A stretch of DNA of 64,000 nt from the NCBI GenBank assembly GCA_017644045.1, contig JAEPMI010000010.1, forward strand, positions 124,001 to 188,000, read 5' to 3'. The translations under genes were made by a program, and so were the position numbers. The DNA is from Deltaproteobacteria bacterium (GTDB lineage: Bacteria > Myxococcota_A > Polyangia > Polyangiales > Houyiibacteriaceae). Numbering within the stretch: position 1 is the stretch's first letter; each line of letters begins with the position of its first letter. Of this stretch, positions 48,191 to 56,923 are shown in pieces. A model generated the notes under the pieces. The model had not been told where the DNA came from. It did not search any database and saw nothing but the letters and a program-made list of their open reading frames with translations.

Positions 48191-48921
48191 CGCCGGCTCT
48201 CCCCGTCGTCGATGGCGTGCCGGTAGGCGGCGACGCTCGCCTCCATGCCGCGAAAGACCGCGTCGGCCACCAGCGCGTGACCGATGTTGAGCTCGACGAT
48301 CTCGGGAACGAGCCGCACGAGGTCGCCAACGTTGAGGAGCGTCAGCCCGTGCCCGGCCGCCACCCGGAGGGTCGGGTGTCGCTCCGCCGCGTGCGCAGCG
48401 GCGGCCATCAGCTTCTCGAGCTCCGCGCGCGGGTCGCTCGCGTTCGCGTAGTCGCCGGTGTGCAGCTCGATGACGCGCGCGCCGACCTCGACCGAGGCGT
48501 CGATCTGGGCGGCGTCCGGGTCGATGAACATCGAGACCGGGATCCCGGCCTCCCCGAGCTCCGCGACCATCCCCTGGAGCCGCGCTCTGGCCCCGACGAC
48601 GTCGAGGCCACCCTCGGTGGTCCGCTCCTCCCGCTTCTCGGGAACGAGCGTGACGAGGTCCGGCTTCACCTCGAGGGCGATGCCCTTCATCTCGTCGGTC
48701 GCGGCCATCTCGAGGTTCAGGACGCTCTTCACGGTCTCGCGGAGCACGCGGACGTCTCGGTCCACGATGTGCCGCCGGTCCTCTCGGAGATGCACGGTGA
48801 TTCCGTCCGCGCCCGCGAGCTCACAGAGCACCGCGGCGTGGACCGGATCGGGGTAGTCGACCCCTCTGGCCTGCCGGAGGGTCGCGACGTGGTCGACGTT
48901 GACTTGGAGGGCGACGCGCAT
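48187..48921 (-). CDS. pdxJ: Pyridoxine 5'-phosphate synthase
   Basis: A 244-residue TIM-barrel enzyme that condenses 1-deoxyxylulose 5-phosphate with 3-amino-2-oxopropyl phosphate to pyridoxine 5'-phosphate. Conserved pieces are [44 protein letters not shown] and the final [13 protein letters not shown]. Full length with an ATG at 48921. It leads a two-gene unit with the NAD(P)HX repair gene. Its presence indicates the DXP-dependent route to vitamin B6. Confidence 0.97.
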   Translation of the reverse strand: MRVALQVNVDHVATLRQARGVDYPDPVHAAVLCELAGADGITVHLREDRRHIVDRDVRVLRETVKSVLNLEMAATDEMKGIALEVKPDLVTLVPEKREERTTEGGLDVVGARARLQGMVAELGEAGIPVSMFIDPDAAQIDASVEVGARVIELHTGDYANASDPRAELEKLMAAAAHAAERHPTLRVAAGHGLTLLNVGDLVRLVPEIVELNIGHALVADAVFRGMEASVAAYRHAIDDGESRR

Positions 48922-48981
48922 GGCTCACCCATACACGATCTGCCCTCCCCTCGCCCGCGCCGGGTCTTCGCGCTCGGTCGA

Positions 48982-49245
48982 TCAGTAGTAGACGATCCAG
49001 CTCGCCGCTTTCCGAACGCCGCGGGCGAGCCCTTCCACTCGGAGCTCGGCGAGCGAGCGGTCGTCGAAGCCCTCGAGCTCGCACCCCGGCGGCCCTTTCA
49101 CGACCTCGATGGAGGCATCGGGCCACTCGACCTCGAGCGCGCGCTGCAGGACCGCGCGAAACGCCTCGCCGCTCGCCTCCGGGTCGATGCCCAGGTTGGC
49201 CCCGGCGAGCTTCAGCGGGTCGTAGCGATAGACGACGCGCTTCAC
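48982..49245 (-). CDS. Small hypothetical protein, 87 residues
   Basis: An unrecognised small protein that begins at GTG 49245, overlapping the stop of the MBL-fold gene by 4 bases (GTGA). It starts MKRVVYRYDPLKLAGANLG and ends SWIVYY, with a central mixed alpha/beta pattern and no membrane segment. Coding-like codon use and tight coupling argue that it is real. It is likely to be made in step with the hydrolase and may assist or bind it; pdxJ follows 60 bases later. Confidence 0.7.
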   Translation of the reverse strand: MKRVVYRYDPLKLAGANLGIDPEASGEAFRAVLQRALEVEWPDASIEVVKGPPGCELEGFDDRSLAELRVEGLARGVRKAASWIVYY

Positions 49246-50009
49246 TCGACCCCCAGCCAGAGCCCGTCGCTCGCGATCGTGAGCTCCCCCTCGTAGCCCG
49301 CGGCGCGAACCTCGCTTTCGAGGTCCACCCGATCGGCCTCGGGGTAGATGTGCGTGAGCACGAGGCGCCGAACACCCGCATCGCGCGCGACCTGCGCCAC
49401 CGTCGCCGCGTTCAGGTGCCGGCTGCTCTCCCGACCGGCCGGGTAGCTGCACTCCAGCAGCGCCAGGTCGACGCCGCGGCAGAGCTCCACCAACGCATCG
49501 CACGCGCCGCTGTCGCCGCTGAACGCGAGCCGCCGCCCTCCCCGCTCGATGCGGAACCCCAGGGCCGGAGCCTCGTCCGCGTTCCGGCGCGGGTGGGCCA
49601 TCGCCCGCGCCTCGATGGCGAAGCCGGCCAACGCGAGCGCGCCGCCTTCGTCGAGCTCCACCACCTGGAGGTCGTCGTGCCGGACGCCGTCACCGAACGC
49701 TTCCTGCAGTCGATCGATCAACCGGCCATGGCCGGTCGGTCCGGCGAGCACGAGCCCTTCATGCACCTCCGGCGCCACGTTCCGGCCGAAGAGGAGCGCT
49801 GCCAGATCCCCGCAGTGATCCACGTGGTGGTGACTGCAGAGCACGGCACCGATGCGAGCGAAGTCGAGCCCCATCGCCGGCCACCGTCGCGTCGATCCCG
49901 GACCGCACTCGAGCAGCAGCACGTCGCCTTCGGCCTCCAGGACGTAGCCCGACGCACCGCGGGTGGCGCTCGGGATCGCCGTACCCGTTCCGAGGAACCC
50001 GAGCCGCAT
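49242..50009 (-). CDS. MBL-fold metal-dependent hydrolase (RNase Z-like)
   Basis: A 255-residue metallo-beta-lactamase fold protein. The metal motif is SHHHVDHCGD (His60, His62, Asp64, His65), with further ligands expected in AMAHPRRN, SGDSG and LTHIYPEA. The start FLGTGTAIPS is typical of RNase Z and related phosphodiesterases, but the extra exosite arm of true RNase Z is absent, so a phosphodiesterase or lactonase is as likely. One base separates its start from the prkA stop; the 87-residue gene is coupled downstream. Confidence 0.88.
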   Translation of the reverse strand: MRLGFLGTGTAIPSATRGASGYVLEAEGDVLLLECGPGSTRRWPAMGLDFARIGAVLCSHHHVDHCGDLAALLFGRNVAPEVHEGLVLAGPTGHGRLIDRLQEAFGDGVRHDDLQVVELDEGGALALAGFAIEARAMAHPRRNADEAPALGFRIERGGRRLAFSGDSGACDALVELCRGVDLALLECSYPAGRESSRHLNAATVAQVARDAGVRRLVLTHIYPEADRVDLESEVRAAGYEGELTIASDGLWLGVE

Positions 50010-50010
50010 C

Positions 50011-52242
50011 TCAGCTCTCGTAGCGGGCCTTCAGCAGCTCGGTGAGAGCCGTCTGCAGGCTGGAGTGCGCGTAGCCGTGCTCCGACTCGAGCTTCTGGAG
50101 CGCGTTCGTCGCGACGGCGCGGCGATCGCCTTCCAGCTCTTCGTCGGCGGCGGGATCCACCAGCGCGAGAACGTCCCGCGCGATGGCCTCGATCTGCTTC
50201 TTGTGCTGCTCGAAGTAGGCCTCCTCGAGCTTCTCCATGTAGCGCGGGAAGAGCTTCTGATAGTCGACGGTCTCATCCGGGTTCTCGATGGCCCAGTTCG
50301 CCACGGCGCTCATCAGGTCGCCACGGAAGGCCTCGTGATCCTTGGCGCCGAGCATTCCCTCGACGTTCTCCATCAGGTCCTCGTCCGGCTCGATGTGTTT
50401 GCCGGTGACCTCGTTGAAGAGCCGCTCCCCCTTCAGCGCGTGCGACGCATGCTGCACGTAGCGGTCGAAGAGCTCGAGGTACTGGGTCTCCTCGACCAGA
50501 CCCGTCGCACCACGAAGCTCGTCATCGACCAGATCGAGCCAGTGCTCCCGCACGAGCGCCACGAACCCACTCGCGTCGTGATAGCCGCGGTCGGTCTCCA
50601 TCTGCGTGAACGCGTACTCGCCTCGCTCGCAGAGCTGGGTGAGCCGATCGAAGAGCGCCACGGGGCTGAGGGAGCGTTCGTCCGGGTCGCTCGCCGCGTC
50701 CAACAGCACCATGCGCATCTCGCGCGGCGACGCGCCGAAGCCACCCTCGTAGTCGTTGGCGCCGCTGCGCTCCGCGTAGACCTGATCGATGCCCTCGGCG
50801 AGCGTCTTGCCCTCGTCCCCCTCGAGCCGACGGGGAATGGTCCCCTCGGCGTAGAGGGTGGCCTTCTCCATCGGCGTGAGGTCGGCCGCGAGCTTGCCGA
50901 GCTCACGGTCGGCGAAGTGACTCGCCTGCGCCCTCTTGAGGCGCGTGAGCACCGCCCAGAGCGCGGCGAGGTGGGTCACGTGAGGCGCCACGTGGCGCCG
51001 CACCTGCGGGACGATCTGGGCGTCGTAGATGCCCTGCTCCTGCAGGTGATCGCGCAGATAGGGCACCCGCAGCAACACCAGCCGGCCGCGAAACGAGTGG
51101 TACTCCGGGTGCTGCCGGAACGCCTGCAGGTGCAGCTCGTTCGAGCTGGCCACCATCACCGCGTTGATGGGCAGGTTCGAGAGCGGGAGCGCCACCTCAC
51201 CCGACTCGATGGCCAGGAGCAGGTACTTCCAGGCGTCGAGCGGTCGCTTGAGCAGATCGCTGTATTCGATGACGCCACTCTCGGCGTCCACCAGCTCGCC
51301 GAAGCTCTCGAAGAGCGTCAGCGCGCTGAGGCTCGCGGGCAGCGCGCCCAGCGAACGGTCGGCCGTGATCTGCCGCTCGCGAGCGTCGACGGCCATCTGC
51401 GGTCCGATGGTCACCGCGCCGACGCGGTAGCGACGCGAGATGTAGAAGCGTTCCACCTGCACGTGGGCCAGCGCCCGACCGAGGTTGCCGCGATAGGCGG
51501 TGAGCAGCGCTTCGTAGATCTGCCGGTTCTTGTGACCCAGCTCGCCGTTCCAGAGCCAGTCGGGCGGGGCGGTCTCCACGTCGGCGTAGAGCTTCCGCAG
51601 GAGCGTCCGTCGCTCCTGGATCGGCAGCAGCAAGAGGGGGTGCTCCCGCAGCTCGCTCGGCAGCTTGGCGTCGATGCGCTCCTCGGGCAGATGCGCGTAG
51701 GTGTCGCCGGGCGGAGGTGCGCCGCCGCCGGTGGTGAAGCCGATGCCCTTGCCGTCGGTGCCGCGCGGGAAGACCCACGAGAAGCGGTAGAGGGCGCCCT
51801 CGTCCATCTCCGAGTACGCCTCGAGCCCGGCCATCAGGCAAGCCGCGAAGGTCGACTTGGCGCTGCCGTTCGGGCCGTGGAGCAGCAGCAGGCGGTTCGC
51901 CCGGCCTTCGCGCTGGAAGCCGCTCAGCGCGCGATAGACCCGCTTCTGGAGCTCTTCCTGCCCGACCAGCCGATCGTTGCGCCGGCCGTCGGTGTCCGCG
52001 AAGGGCAGATCGAAGAGCTTGAAGCGCGTGACCTCGCCCCATGGACGGCGGACCTTCTCGGTGCCCCAGTGGTCGAAGCAGTCGCGCAGGTAGCGCGCGG
52101 CGTCACGGGTGTGGCGCCAGGGGTTCTCCCCCAGCAGCTCCAGGTACTCGGCGAAGCCGAGCACGCGCTTCTGGGCTTCGAAGCGCCGCGAGACGGCGTC
52201 GCCGACTCGGACGAGCTCCGCCTCGAGATCCAGCTCACTCAT
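50011..52242 (-). CDS. prkA: PrkA-type serine protein kinase (AAA+)
   Basis: A 743-residue protein of the PrkA/YeaG family: an AAA+ module with Walker A GPNGSAKST (123-131) and a C-terminal PrkA domain. In other bacteria it acts in stationary phase, nitrogen stress or sporulation, often with YeaH (DUF444) and SpoVR encoded beside it. Neither partner is seen here. It is slightly longer than the usual 640-690 residues. It lies 6 bases after the DsbD-N-like lipoprotein gene and 1 base before the MBL-fold gene, so these are probably one transcript. ATG at 52242. Confidence 0.93.
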   Translation of the reverse strand: MSELDLEAELVRVGDAVSRRFEAQKRVLGFAEYLELLGENPWRHTRDAARYLRDCFDHWGTEKVRRPWGEVTRFKLFDLPFADTDGRRNDRLVGQEELQKRVYRALSGFQREGRANRLLLLHGPNGSAKSTFAACLMAGLEAYSEMDEGALYRFSWVFPRGTDGKGIGFTTGGGAPPPGDTYAHLPEERIDAKLPSELREHPLLLLPIQERRTLLRKLYADVETAPPDWLWNGELGHKNRQIYEALLTAYRGNLGRALAHVQVERFYISRRYRVGAVTIGPQMAVDARERQITADRSLGALPASLSALTLFESFGELVDAESGVIEYSDLLKRPLDAWKYLLLAIESGEVALPLSNLPINAVMVASSNELHLQAFRQHPEYHSFRGRLVLLRVPYLRDHLQEQGIYDAQIVPQVRRHVAPHVTHLAALWAVLTRLKRAQASHFADRELGKLAADLTPMEKATLYAEGTIPRRLEGDEGKTLAEGIDQVYAERSGANDYEGGFGASPREMRMVLLDAASDPDERSLSPVALFDRLTQLCERGEYAFTQMETDRGYHDASGFVALVREHWLDLVDDELRGATGLVEETQYLELFDRYVQHASHALKGERLFNEVTGKHIEPDEDLMENVEGMLGAKDHEAFRGDLMSAVANWAIENPDETVDYQKLFPRYMEKLEEAYFEQHKKQIEAIARDVLALVDPAADEELEGDRRAVATNALQKLESEHGYAHSSLQTALTELLKARYES

Positions 52243-52248
52243 GCCGGC

Positions 52249-52773
52249 TCACTGGACCTGGAGCGCGAGCGCGACCGTCTCCGTCTTCGGGATGCACGAC
52301 TGCGGGTTGCAGATGGCGAAGCGGACCTCCGCTTCGACCGTGTGCTCACCCGCGGCGGTGGGAGTCAGGGGCACGTCCACGCGGGCGCCCTCGTCGGCGA
52401 ACGACGCGGCGTCGTCCTTGCCGAAGCTGTCCTTCGGGAGCTGCACGCCGTCCGGCGCCTGGATGTCGACGGCGAAGGGGAAGTCCTGGTTCAGGTGCCA
52501 CTCGCCCTGCCCCTCGATGACGAGGGCGAGCTGGGTGAGCTCACCGGAGGTCACGGCGCCATCCGCGCCGCTGAGCTCGACCGTGTAGCCCTCCTGGACC
52601 ACCCGCGGCCCTGCGGGCTCGGCTTCCGCCTCGGCCTGCTGTTCGACCTCGGGCTCTTCGGTTTCCGGCTCCTCGGTCTCGGGGGTCTCGGTCTCGGCCG
52701 GCTCCTCCTCACAGCCCATCAGAGGGGCCGCGGCGAGGGCGAGGGCGAGCAGGGGTGTCTTCCACGAGTGCAT
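52249..52773 (-). CDS. Lipoprotein with acidic linker and DsbD-N-like domain
   Basis: A 174-residue predicted lipoprotein. The signal ends in APLMGC; it is followed by a Glu/Thr/Pro linker of about 35 residues (ETPETEEPETEEPEVEQ) and a beta-sandwich of about 115 residues. The motif CNPQSCIP resembles the redox pair in the N-terminal domain of DsbD, which carries reducing power to periplasmic partners. If both cysteines are active it could shuttle electrons; that is inferred. ATG at 52773; divergent from the nitrilase gene. Confidence 0.78.
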   Translation of the reverse strand: MHSWKTPLLALALAAAPLMGCEEEPAETETPETEEPETEEPEVEQQAEAEAEPAGPRVVQEGYTVELSGADGAVTSGELTQLALVIEGQGEWHLNQDFPFAVDIQAPDGVQLPKDSFGKDDAASFADEGARVDVPLTPTAAGEHTVEAEVRFAICNPQSCIPKTETVALALQVQ

Positions 52774-52821
52774 CGCGCGAAGTGTATGCTCCTGGGAGCG
52801 TGGAGGAAACCACGCGGATCG

Positions 52822-53805
52822 ATGCTCGACCTCTTCGCCGCCCAGACCCACGTCGACCCCGAGACCTACCGCTCGCCCGCCACCTTTCGGGCGCTCGTCG
52901 ACCGCTTCGCGGGCCATGCGGCCGCCGCTCGCGGTGACGGTGGGGCCCTGCTGGTCTTTCCCGAGAACGTCGGGACCTTCCTCCCCTTCGCGCTCGCCGG
53001 CGGCGGCGGCGTCCCTGCCCTGGCAGCCGCGAAGGCCGCGCTCCGGCAGCCCCGAGCCTTCCTCTCCGCTCTCCGTCAGCTCCGCCGTCCCGTCCTCGCG
53101 GCGTTGGCCTCCGTGGCGAGCGACGTCCGCGGCCTCCTCTCGGAGGCCTTCGGCGACGCCGCCCGGCGCGAGGGGCTCTGCATCGTCGGCGGCAGCGCGC
53201 TCCTCCCCGGCGCCGATGGCCGGGTCCACAACCTGAGCCCCTTCTTCGACGCCGATGGGCGCCTGCTCCGTGAGACGCGGAAGGTGAACCTGGTCCCGAC
53301 GATGGAGGACGCGGCGGGGATGGGGCTGGCGCCCGGCCCGAGCGCCGACCTCGGTCCGGTCGACTGCGCCGCCGGGCGAGTCGCCACGCTGATCTGCTAC
53401 GACGGCTTCTGCGTGCCGCACACTCGCAGCGAGCCCCTCTTCACGCCGGTCGTCGACCGGGTCGCCGACGCCGACGTGGTGGCGCACCCGGCCGCCAACC
53501 CCTGGCCCTGGGATGGCCCCTGGATTCACGCGCGCCCCGACGACGAGAGCCGCGACTGGATGCGCCGCGAGCAGTGGCGGCTCGAGGGCATCGAACGAAG
53601 CCTCGTGGAGCTCCCCGCCGGCGCGCGCCTGCGCTACGCCGTCACCGCCCATCTCCTCGGCGGGCTCGCCGGCGAACGCTTCGAAGGTCGCAGCGTGATC
53701 CTCGAACGCGACGCCCAAGGAGTCCGGCGGCTCGCCGAAGCGCCGGGCTACGCGCCCTACCCGTCCAACGCCGCCCTCGTGCATGCCCGGGTGCCGTCGC
53801 CATGA
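52822..53805 (+). CDS. Carbon-nitrogen hydrolase (nitrilase superfamily)
   Basis: A 327-residue protein with the nitrilase triad: Glu48 (FPENVG), Lys154 (RKVNLVP) and Cys192 (ICYDGFCVPH). The superfamily hydrolyses amides or nitriles. It is larger than usual because of a region of about 50 residues (60-115) rich in Ala, Leu and Arg between the first two catalytic parts. No signal peptide. The ATG at 52822 is used; its stop overlaps the next gene (ATGA). Confidence 0.85.
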   Translation: MLDLFAAQTHVDPETYRSPATFRALVDRFAGHAAAARGDGGALLVFPENVGTFLPFALAGGGGVPALAAAKAALRQPRAFLSALRQLRRPVLAALASVASDVRGLLSEAFGDAARREGLCIVGGSALLPGADGRVHNLSPFFDADGRLLRETRKVNLVPTMEDAAGMGLAPGPSADLGPVDCAAGRVATLICYDGFCVPHTRSEPLFTPVVDRVADADVVAHPAANPWPWDGPWIHARPDDESRDWMRREQWRLEGIERSLVELPAGARLRYAVTAHLLGGLAGERFEGRSVILERDAQGVRRLAEAPGYAPYPSNAALVHARVPSP

Positions 53806-54434
53806 CCCGCGTGCTGCTCGCGTTCGCGCTCGCGGCGGTCGGCACCGGCTGCCCGCGCGGTCCCGTGTGCGCCGAGAATGGTTGCCCCACGGAGACCGTC
53901 TGCGAGCTCGATGGGACCTGCCGAGCGCTCTCGGTGTCGGCCACGCCGACGAGGGACCGGCACGTCGCCGCCGCGGACTTCGGTGGCACTCGGTCCGATC
54001 AGCGCACGGCCCCGACCGGCGATCTCGACGAGCTGGCCCTCGGTGGGCACGTGGACGGCGAGGTCTTCCTGGCCTTCGACCTCCCGGAAGGCGAGGTCTC
54101 TCAGGCGATCCTCGTGCTCTACCCGGTGGAGGGAGCGATCGGAGGCGACCGGCAGACCGTGCGTGTCTCCCGCGTCCGCGCGTTCGAGGGCGCGTCGCTC
54201 ACCCATCGGACGCGCCCCGTGGTCAGCCGGGTCGGTCCCGGGCGAGAGCTCTCGGCGGTCCCGGACCGACCCGTCCGGGTCGACGTCACCGACCTGCTGA
54301 CCGAGGACCCCAGCGAGCGGGTCCATCTGATGGCCAGCGGCGAAGGCGACGGGAGCCCCTGGCGGATCGCGTCCCCCGTCGCCCTCGACGCCGAGCGCGC
54401 CCCGCGGCTCGAGCTCCGCCTCCGGCGGCGATGA
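53802..54434 (+). CDS. Lipoprotein, possibly with DNRLRE-type domain
   Basis: A 210-residue predicted lipoprotein: signal MTRVLLAFALAAVGTGC with lipobox, a small Cys module (CAENGCPTETVCELDGTC), then a beta-rich domain (HVAAADFGGT, EVFLAFDLPEGEVSQAILVL, PVRVDVTDLLTEDP, RLELRLRR) whose order recalls DNRLRE/disaggregatase-related domains that bind or cleave polymers outside the cell. The match is by pattern only. It overlaps both neighbours by 4 bases, so nitrilase, lipoprotein and kinase are translated as a unit. Confidence 0.75.
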   Translation: MTRVLLAFALAAVGTGCPRGPVCAENGCPTETVCELDGTCRALSVSATPTRDRHVAAADFGGTRSDQRTAPTGDLDELALGGHVDGEVFLAFDLPEGEVSQAILVLYPVEGAIGGDRQTVRVSRVRAFEGASLTHRTRPVVSRVGPGRELSAVPDRPVRVDVTDLLTEDPSERVHLMASGEGDGSPWRIASPVALDAERAPRLELRLRRR

Positions 54435-55612
54435 GAGCCATGCGCCGCACCCGCCGGCTCGGCCGCTACCACCTGGTTCATCGGATCGCCTTCGGCGGCA
54501 TGGCCGAAGTGTTCCGAGGCTTCACCTTCTCGGCGAACGGCGAGCGTTACGACGTGGCGGTCAAGAAGCTCCTCCCGCACTACCTGGAGGACTCGAAGTT
54601 CGTCACGATGCTCACCGACGAGTACCGGCTGGTCAGTCGGCTCGACCACCCGAACGTCGCGCGCTTCTACGAGCTGACCCGGATCGATCGGGACCTGCTG
54701 ATCTCGATGGAGTTCGTCGATGGGCGCGACCTGCGTTCCACGATCGATCAGGCACGGAAGCTCGGTGAGCACCTGCACTTCGACGACGCGACGTACGCGC
54801 TCGCGAAGGCCCTCGACGGTCTGCACCACGCACACGAGGCGACCGACGAGGGTGGTCAGGAGCTGCAGGTCGTCCATCGCGACCTGAGCCCCTCGAACAT
54901 GCTGGTCGGCTACGACGGCGAGGTGAAGATCTGCGACTTCGGCATCGCGAAGGCCAAGCTGAGCCGCATCGAGACCAAGACCGGCATCATCAAGGGGAAG
55001 GTCAAGTACATGTCCCCCGAGCAGGCGTTCGGTCGCACCCTCGACCGACGGAGCGACGTGTTCAGCGCCGGGAGCATCCTCTACGAGCTCTGCACCGGGC
55101 AGCCGCCCTTTCGCGCGCGGACGGAGATGGACCTCATCTTCGCCGTTCGCGACGCGCAGCCGATGCCCTGCCGGGAGCTCGCACCCGACATCCCCGACGG
55201 GCTGGCGGCCATCATCGAGCGCTCGATGGAGCGTTCCCGTTCGGAGCGCTACCCGACCGCGGGAGCGATGCGGGACGCTCTGCTCGGCTTCTTGCGGAGC
55301 CACGCGCCCGACTATCGGCGCACTCGGCTCGCGCGCTTCATGAAGCGCATCTGGGCTGACGACATCGAGTCGGACCTGCGCGCGCTCGAGGACTTCGTCA
55401 TCGATCTGAGCCCGGGCCCCGAGCACGTCGGCACCAACCTGCTGGCCGAGGAGCTCGGCCCGGACGCGCCCTACGCCGGCTTCTCCGCCATCCCGACCTC
55501 CGTCGCGCCCGTGATCGAGCCCGCCGTGGCCCAGCGCCACGCGCCGCTCTCCCCCGCCGAGACGGAGATCGACCCGAGGAAGCCCTTCCTGGTTCGCTCG
55601 GAGGAGGACTAG
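54431..55612 (+). CDS. Soluble Ser/Thr protein kinase
   Basis: A 393-residue Hanks-type kinase. The glycine loop is degenerate (IAFGGMAEV), the lysine lies in DVAVKKLLP, the catalytic loop is HRDLSPSN and the metal loop CDFGIAKAK, with KYMSPEQAFGR as the P+1 region. After residue 290 a helical region and a short Ala/Pro tail follow; there is no membrane segment. Glycine-poor loops with HRDLSPSN are common in myxobacterial kinases. It ends the coupled three-gene unit. Its stop TAG directly abuts the complement of the stop of the next, convergent kinase gene. Confidence 0.93.
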   Translation: MRAMRRTRRLGRYHLVHRIAFGGMAEVFRGFTFSANGERYDVAVKKLLPHYLEDSKFVTMLTDEYRLVSRLDHPNVARFYELTRIDRDLLISMEFVDGRDLRSTIDQARKLGEHLHFDDATYALAKALDGLHHAHEATDEGGQELQVVHRDLSPSNMLVGYDGEVKICDFGIAKAKLSRIETKTGIIKGKVKYMSPEQAFGRTLDRRSDVFSAGSILYELCTGQPPFRARTEMDLIFAVRDAQPMPCRELAPDIPDGLAAIIERSMERSRSERYPTAGAMRDALLGFLRSHAPDYRRTRLARFMKRIWADDIESDLRALEDFVIDLSPGPEHVGTNLLAEELGPDAPYAGFSAIPTSVAPVIEPAVAQRHAPLSPAETEIDPRKPFLVRSEED

Positions 55613-56860
55613 CTAACCGAGCAGGAAGAACGCCGCGGCGCCGCCGAGCAGGCCGAGCACGACCAGCGCGCCGACCACGATGAGCGCGATGTTCGGCCCC
55701 GAGGGCGCGCTCGGTGCCGGCGCGTAGGCCCCACCGCCCATCGGCGCGGGCGCCGACATCTGACCGCTCGACGAGAGCGGGCTGGAGGGCAGCGCGGCAC
55801 CACCGGTGGCGGCCGGCGCGCCGAAGCCCTTGGGCTCCGGCGGCGTGGCGCTCGCGAGGGCGGTCGCGATCTCCGCCTGCGAGGTCTCGGCCCACTGCGT
55901 GTGCGGCCCGGAGAGCCCGAACGACGCGACGATGGAGTCGGCCAGCGCACCGGCGCTCTTGGGTCGGTGCGTCTTGTCCTTGGCCACGCCCGCGAGCACG
56001 GCGTCGTCGAACGCGGACGGCCAGCCCGGCCCGGCGGCCTGCGAGCTCGGGGGCGCCGGATCCTGGTTCACGATCTTCATCAGGATGGCGGCGACGTTGT
56101 CCCCCTCGAAACAGACGTGACCCACCGCCATCTCCCAAGCGATGGCTGCGACGGCGAAGACGTCCGTGCGCTGGTCGACGTCGAGCTTCCCCATCGCCTG
56201 CTCGGGGCTCATGTAATAGGGCGAGCCCAGCGTGGTGCCGAACGCGGTGAGCTTCGGCCCGGTCTCCATCTGGAGCTTCACCGAGCCGAAGTCGAGGATC
56301 TTCACCACGTCTCCCTCGTCCGTGTGCGTCAGGAAGACGTTGTCCGGCTTGAGGTCGCGGTGGATGACGCCGAAGGAGTGCGCGTAGTCGAGACCCGCAC
56401 CGAGCTGGCTCAGAATGCGCACCGCGCGCTCGGGGGGAATCGCCCCATCACGCCGGAGCAGCTCGCCGAGCTCCTCGCCGAAGAGGTACTCCATCGTGAG
56501 GAAGTAGCTGCCGTCCCCCGTCTCGCCGAACTCGATGACGTCGACGATGTGCGGGTGGTTCATCTCCTCGGCGGTCTCGTACTCCCGCTTGAAGCGCTCC
56601 ACGGCGACCTCGTCGGTCGCCACGTCGGCGTGGAGCACCTTCACGGCCACGCGCGCCTTGGTCTCGGGGTGTCGACCCTCGTAGACCCGGCCCATCGCGC
56701 CATCGGCGACACGGGCCACCACGATGTAGTCGCCGAGCTGCGTCCCGACCCGAGGATCGATATCCGTCGGGTCCTGGACCTGCACGGTGATCGTCCCGTC
56801 TTGGCCACAGAACGCGATGGAGTCGTCGTACTCCGTACCGCAAGAGGGACACTTCCGCAC
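55613..56860 (-). CDS. Membrane Ser/Thr protein kinase with N-terminal zinc ribbon
   Basis: A 415-residue kinase. A short zinc ribbon opens it (CPSCGTEYDDSIAFCGQDG, of the C-x2-C...C type with one cysteine changed), then the kinase domain at about 43-310 (RVADGAMGRVYEG loop, AVKVLH lysine, HRDLKPDN, LDFGSVKL, SPYYMSPEQ). A Pro/Ala/Gly linker leads to a C-terminal membrane segment (IALIVVGALVVLGLLGGAAAFFL). GTG start at 56860. It faces another kinase gene with zero bases between the stops, so the two mRNAs must overlap. Confidence 0.93.
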   Translation of the reverse strand: MRKCPSCGTEYDDSIAFCGQDGTITVQVQDPTDIDPRVGTQLGDYIVVARVADGAMGRVYEGRHPETKARVAVKVLHADVATDEVAVERFKREYETAEEMNHPHIVDVIEFGETGDGSYFLTMEYLFGEELGELLRRDGAIPPERAVRILSQLGAGLDYAHSFGVIHRDLKPDNVFLTHTDEGDVVKILDFGSVKLQMETGPKLTAFGTTLGSPYYMSPEQAMGKLDVDQRTDVFAVAAIAWEMAVGHVCFEGDNVAAILMKIVNQDPAPPSSQAAGPGWPSAFDDAVLAGVAKDKTHRPKSAGALADSIVASFGLSGPHTQWAETSQAEIATALASATPPEPKGFGAPAATGGAALPSSPLSSSGQMSAPAPMGGGAYAPAPSAPSGPNIALIVVGALVVLGLLGGAAAFFLLG

Positions 56861-56923
56861 GGGCCGATGGTAGCGAAGGTGGCCGTACTCTCAAGGAGTT
56901 TCGGCCAATCCGTCCCGGATGGC

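Noticed and set aside
49963-52821. A 953-codon N-terminal extension in front of the nitrilase
   Set aside because: The frame is open, but it lies antisense to prkA and the lipoprotein gene. The nitrilase domain begins right at the ATG at 52822.
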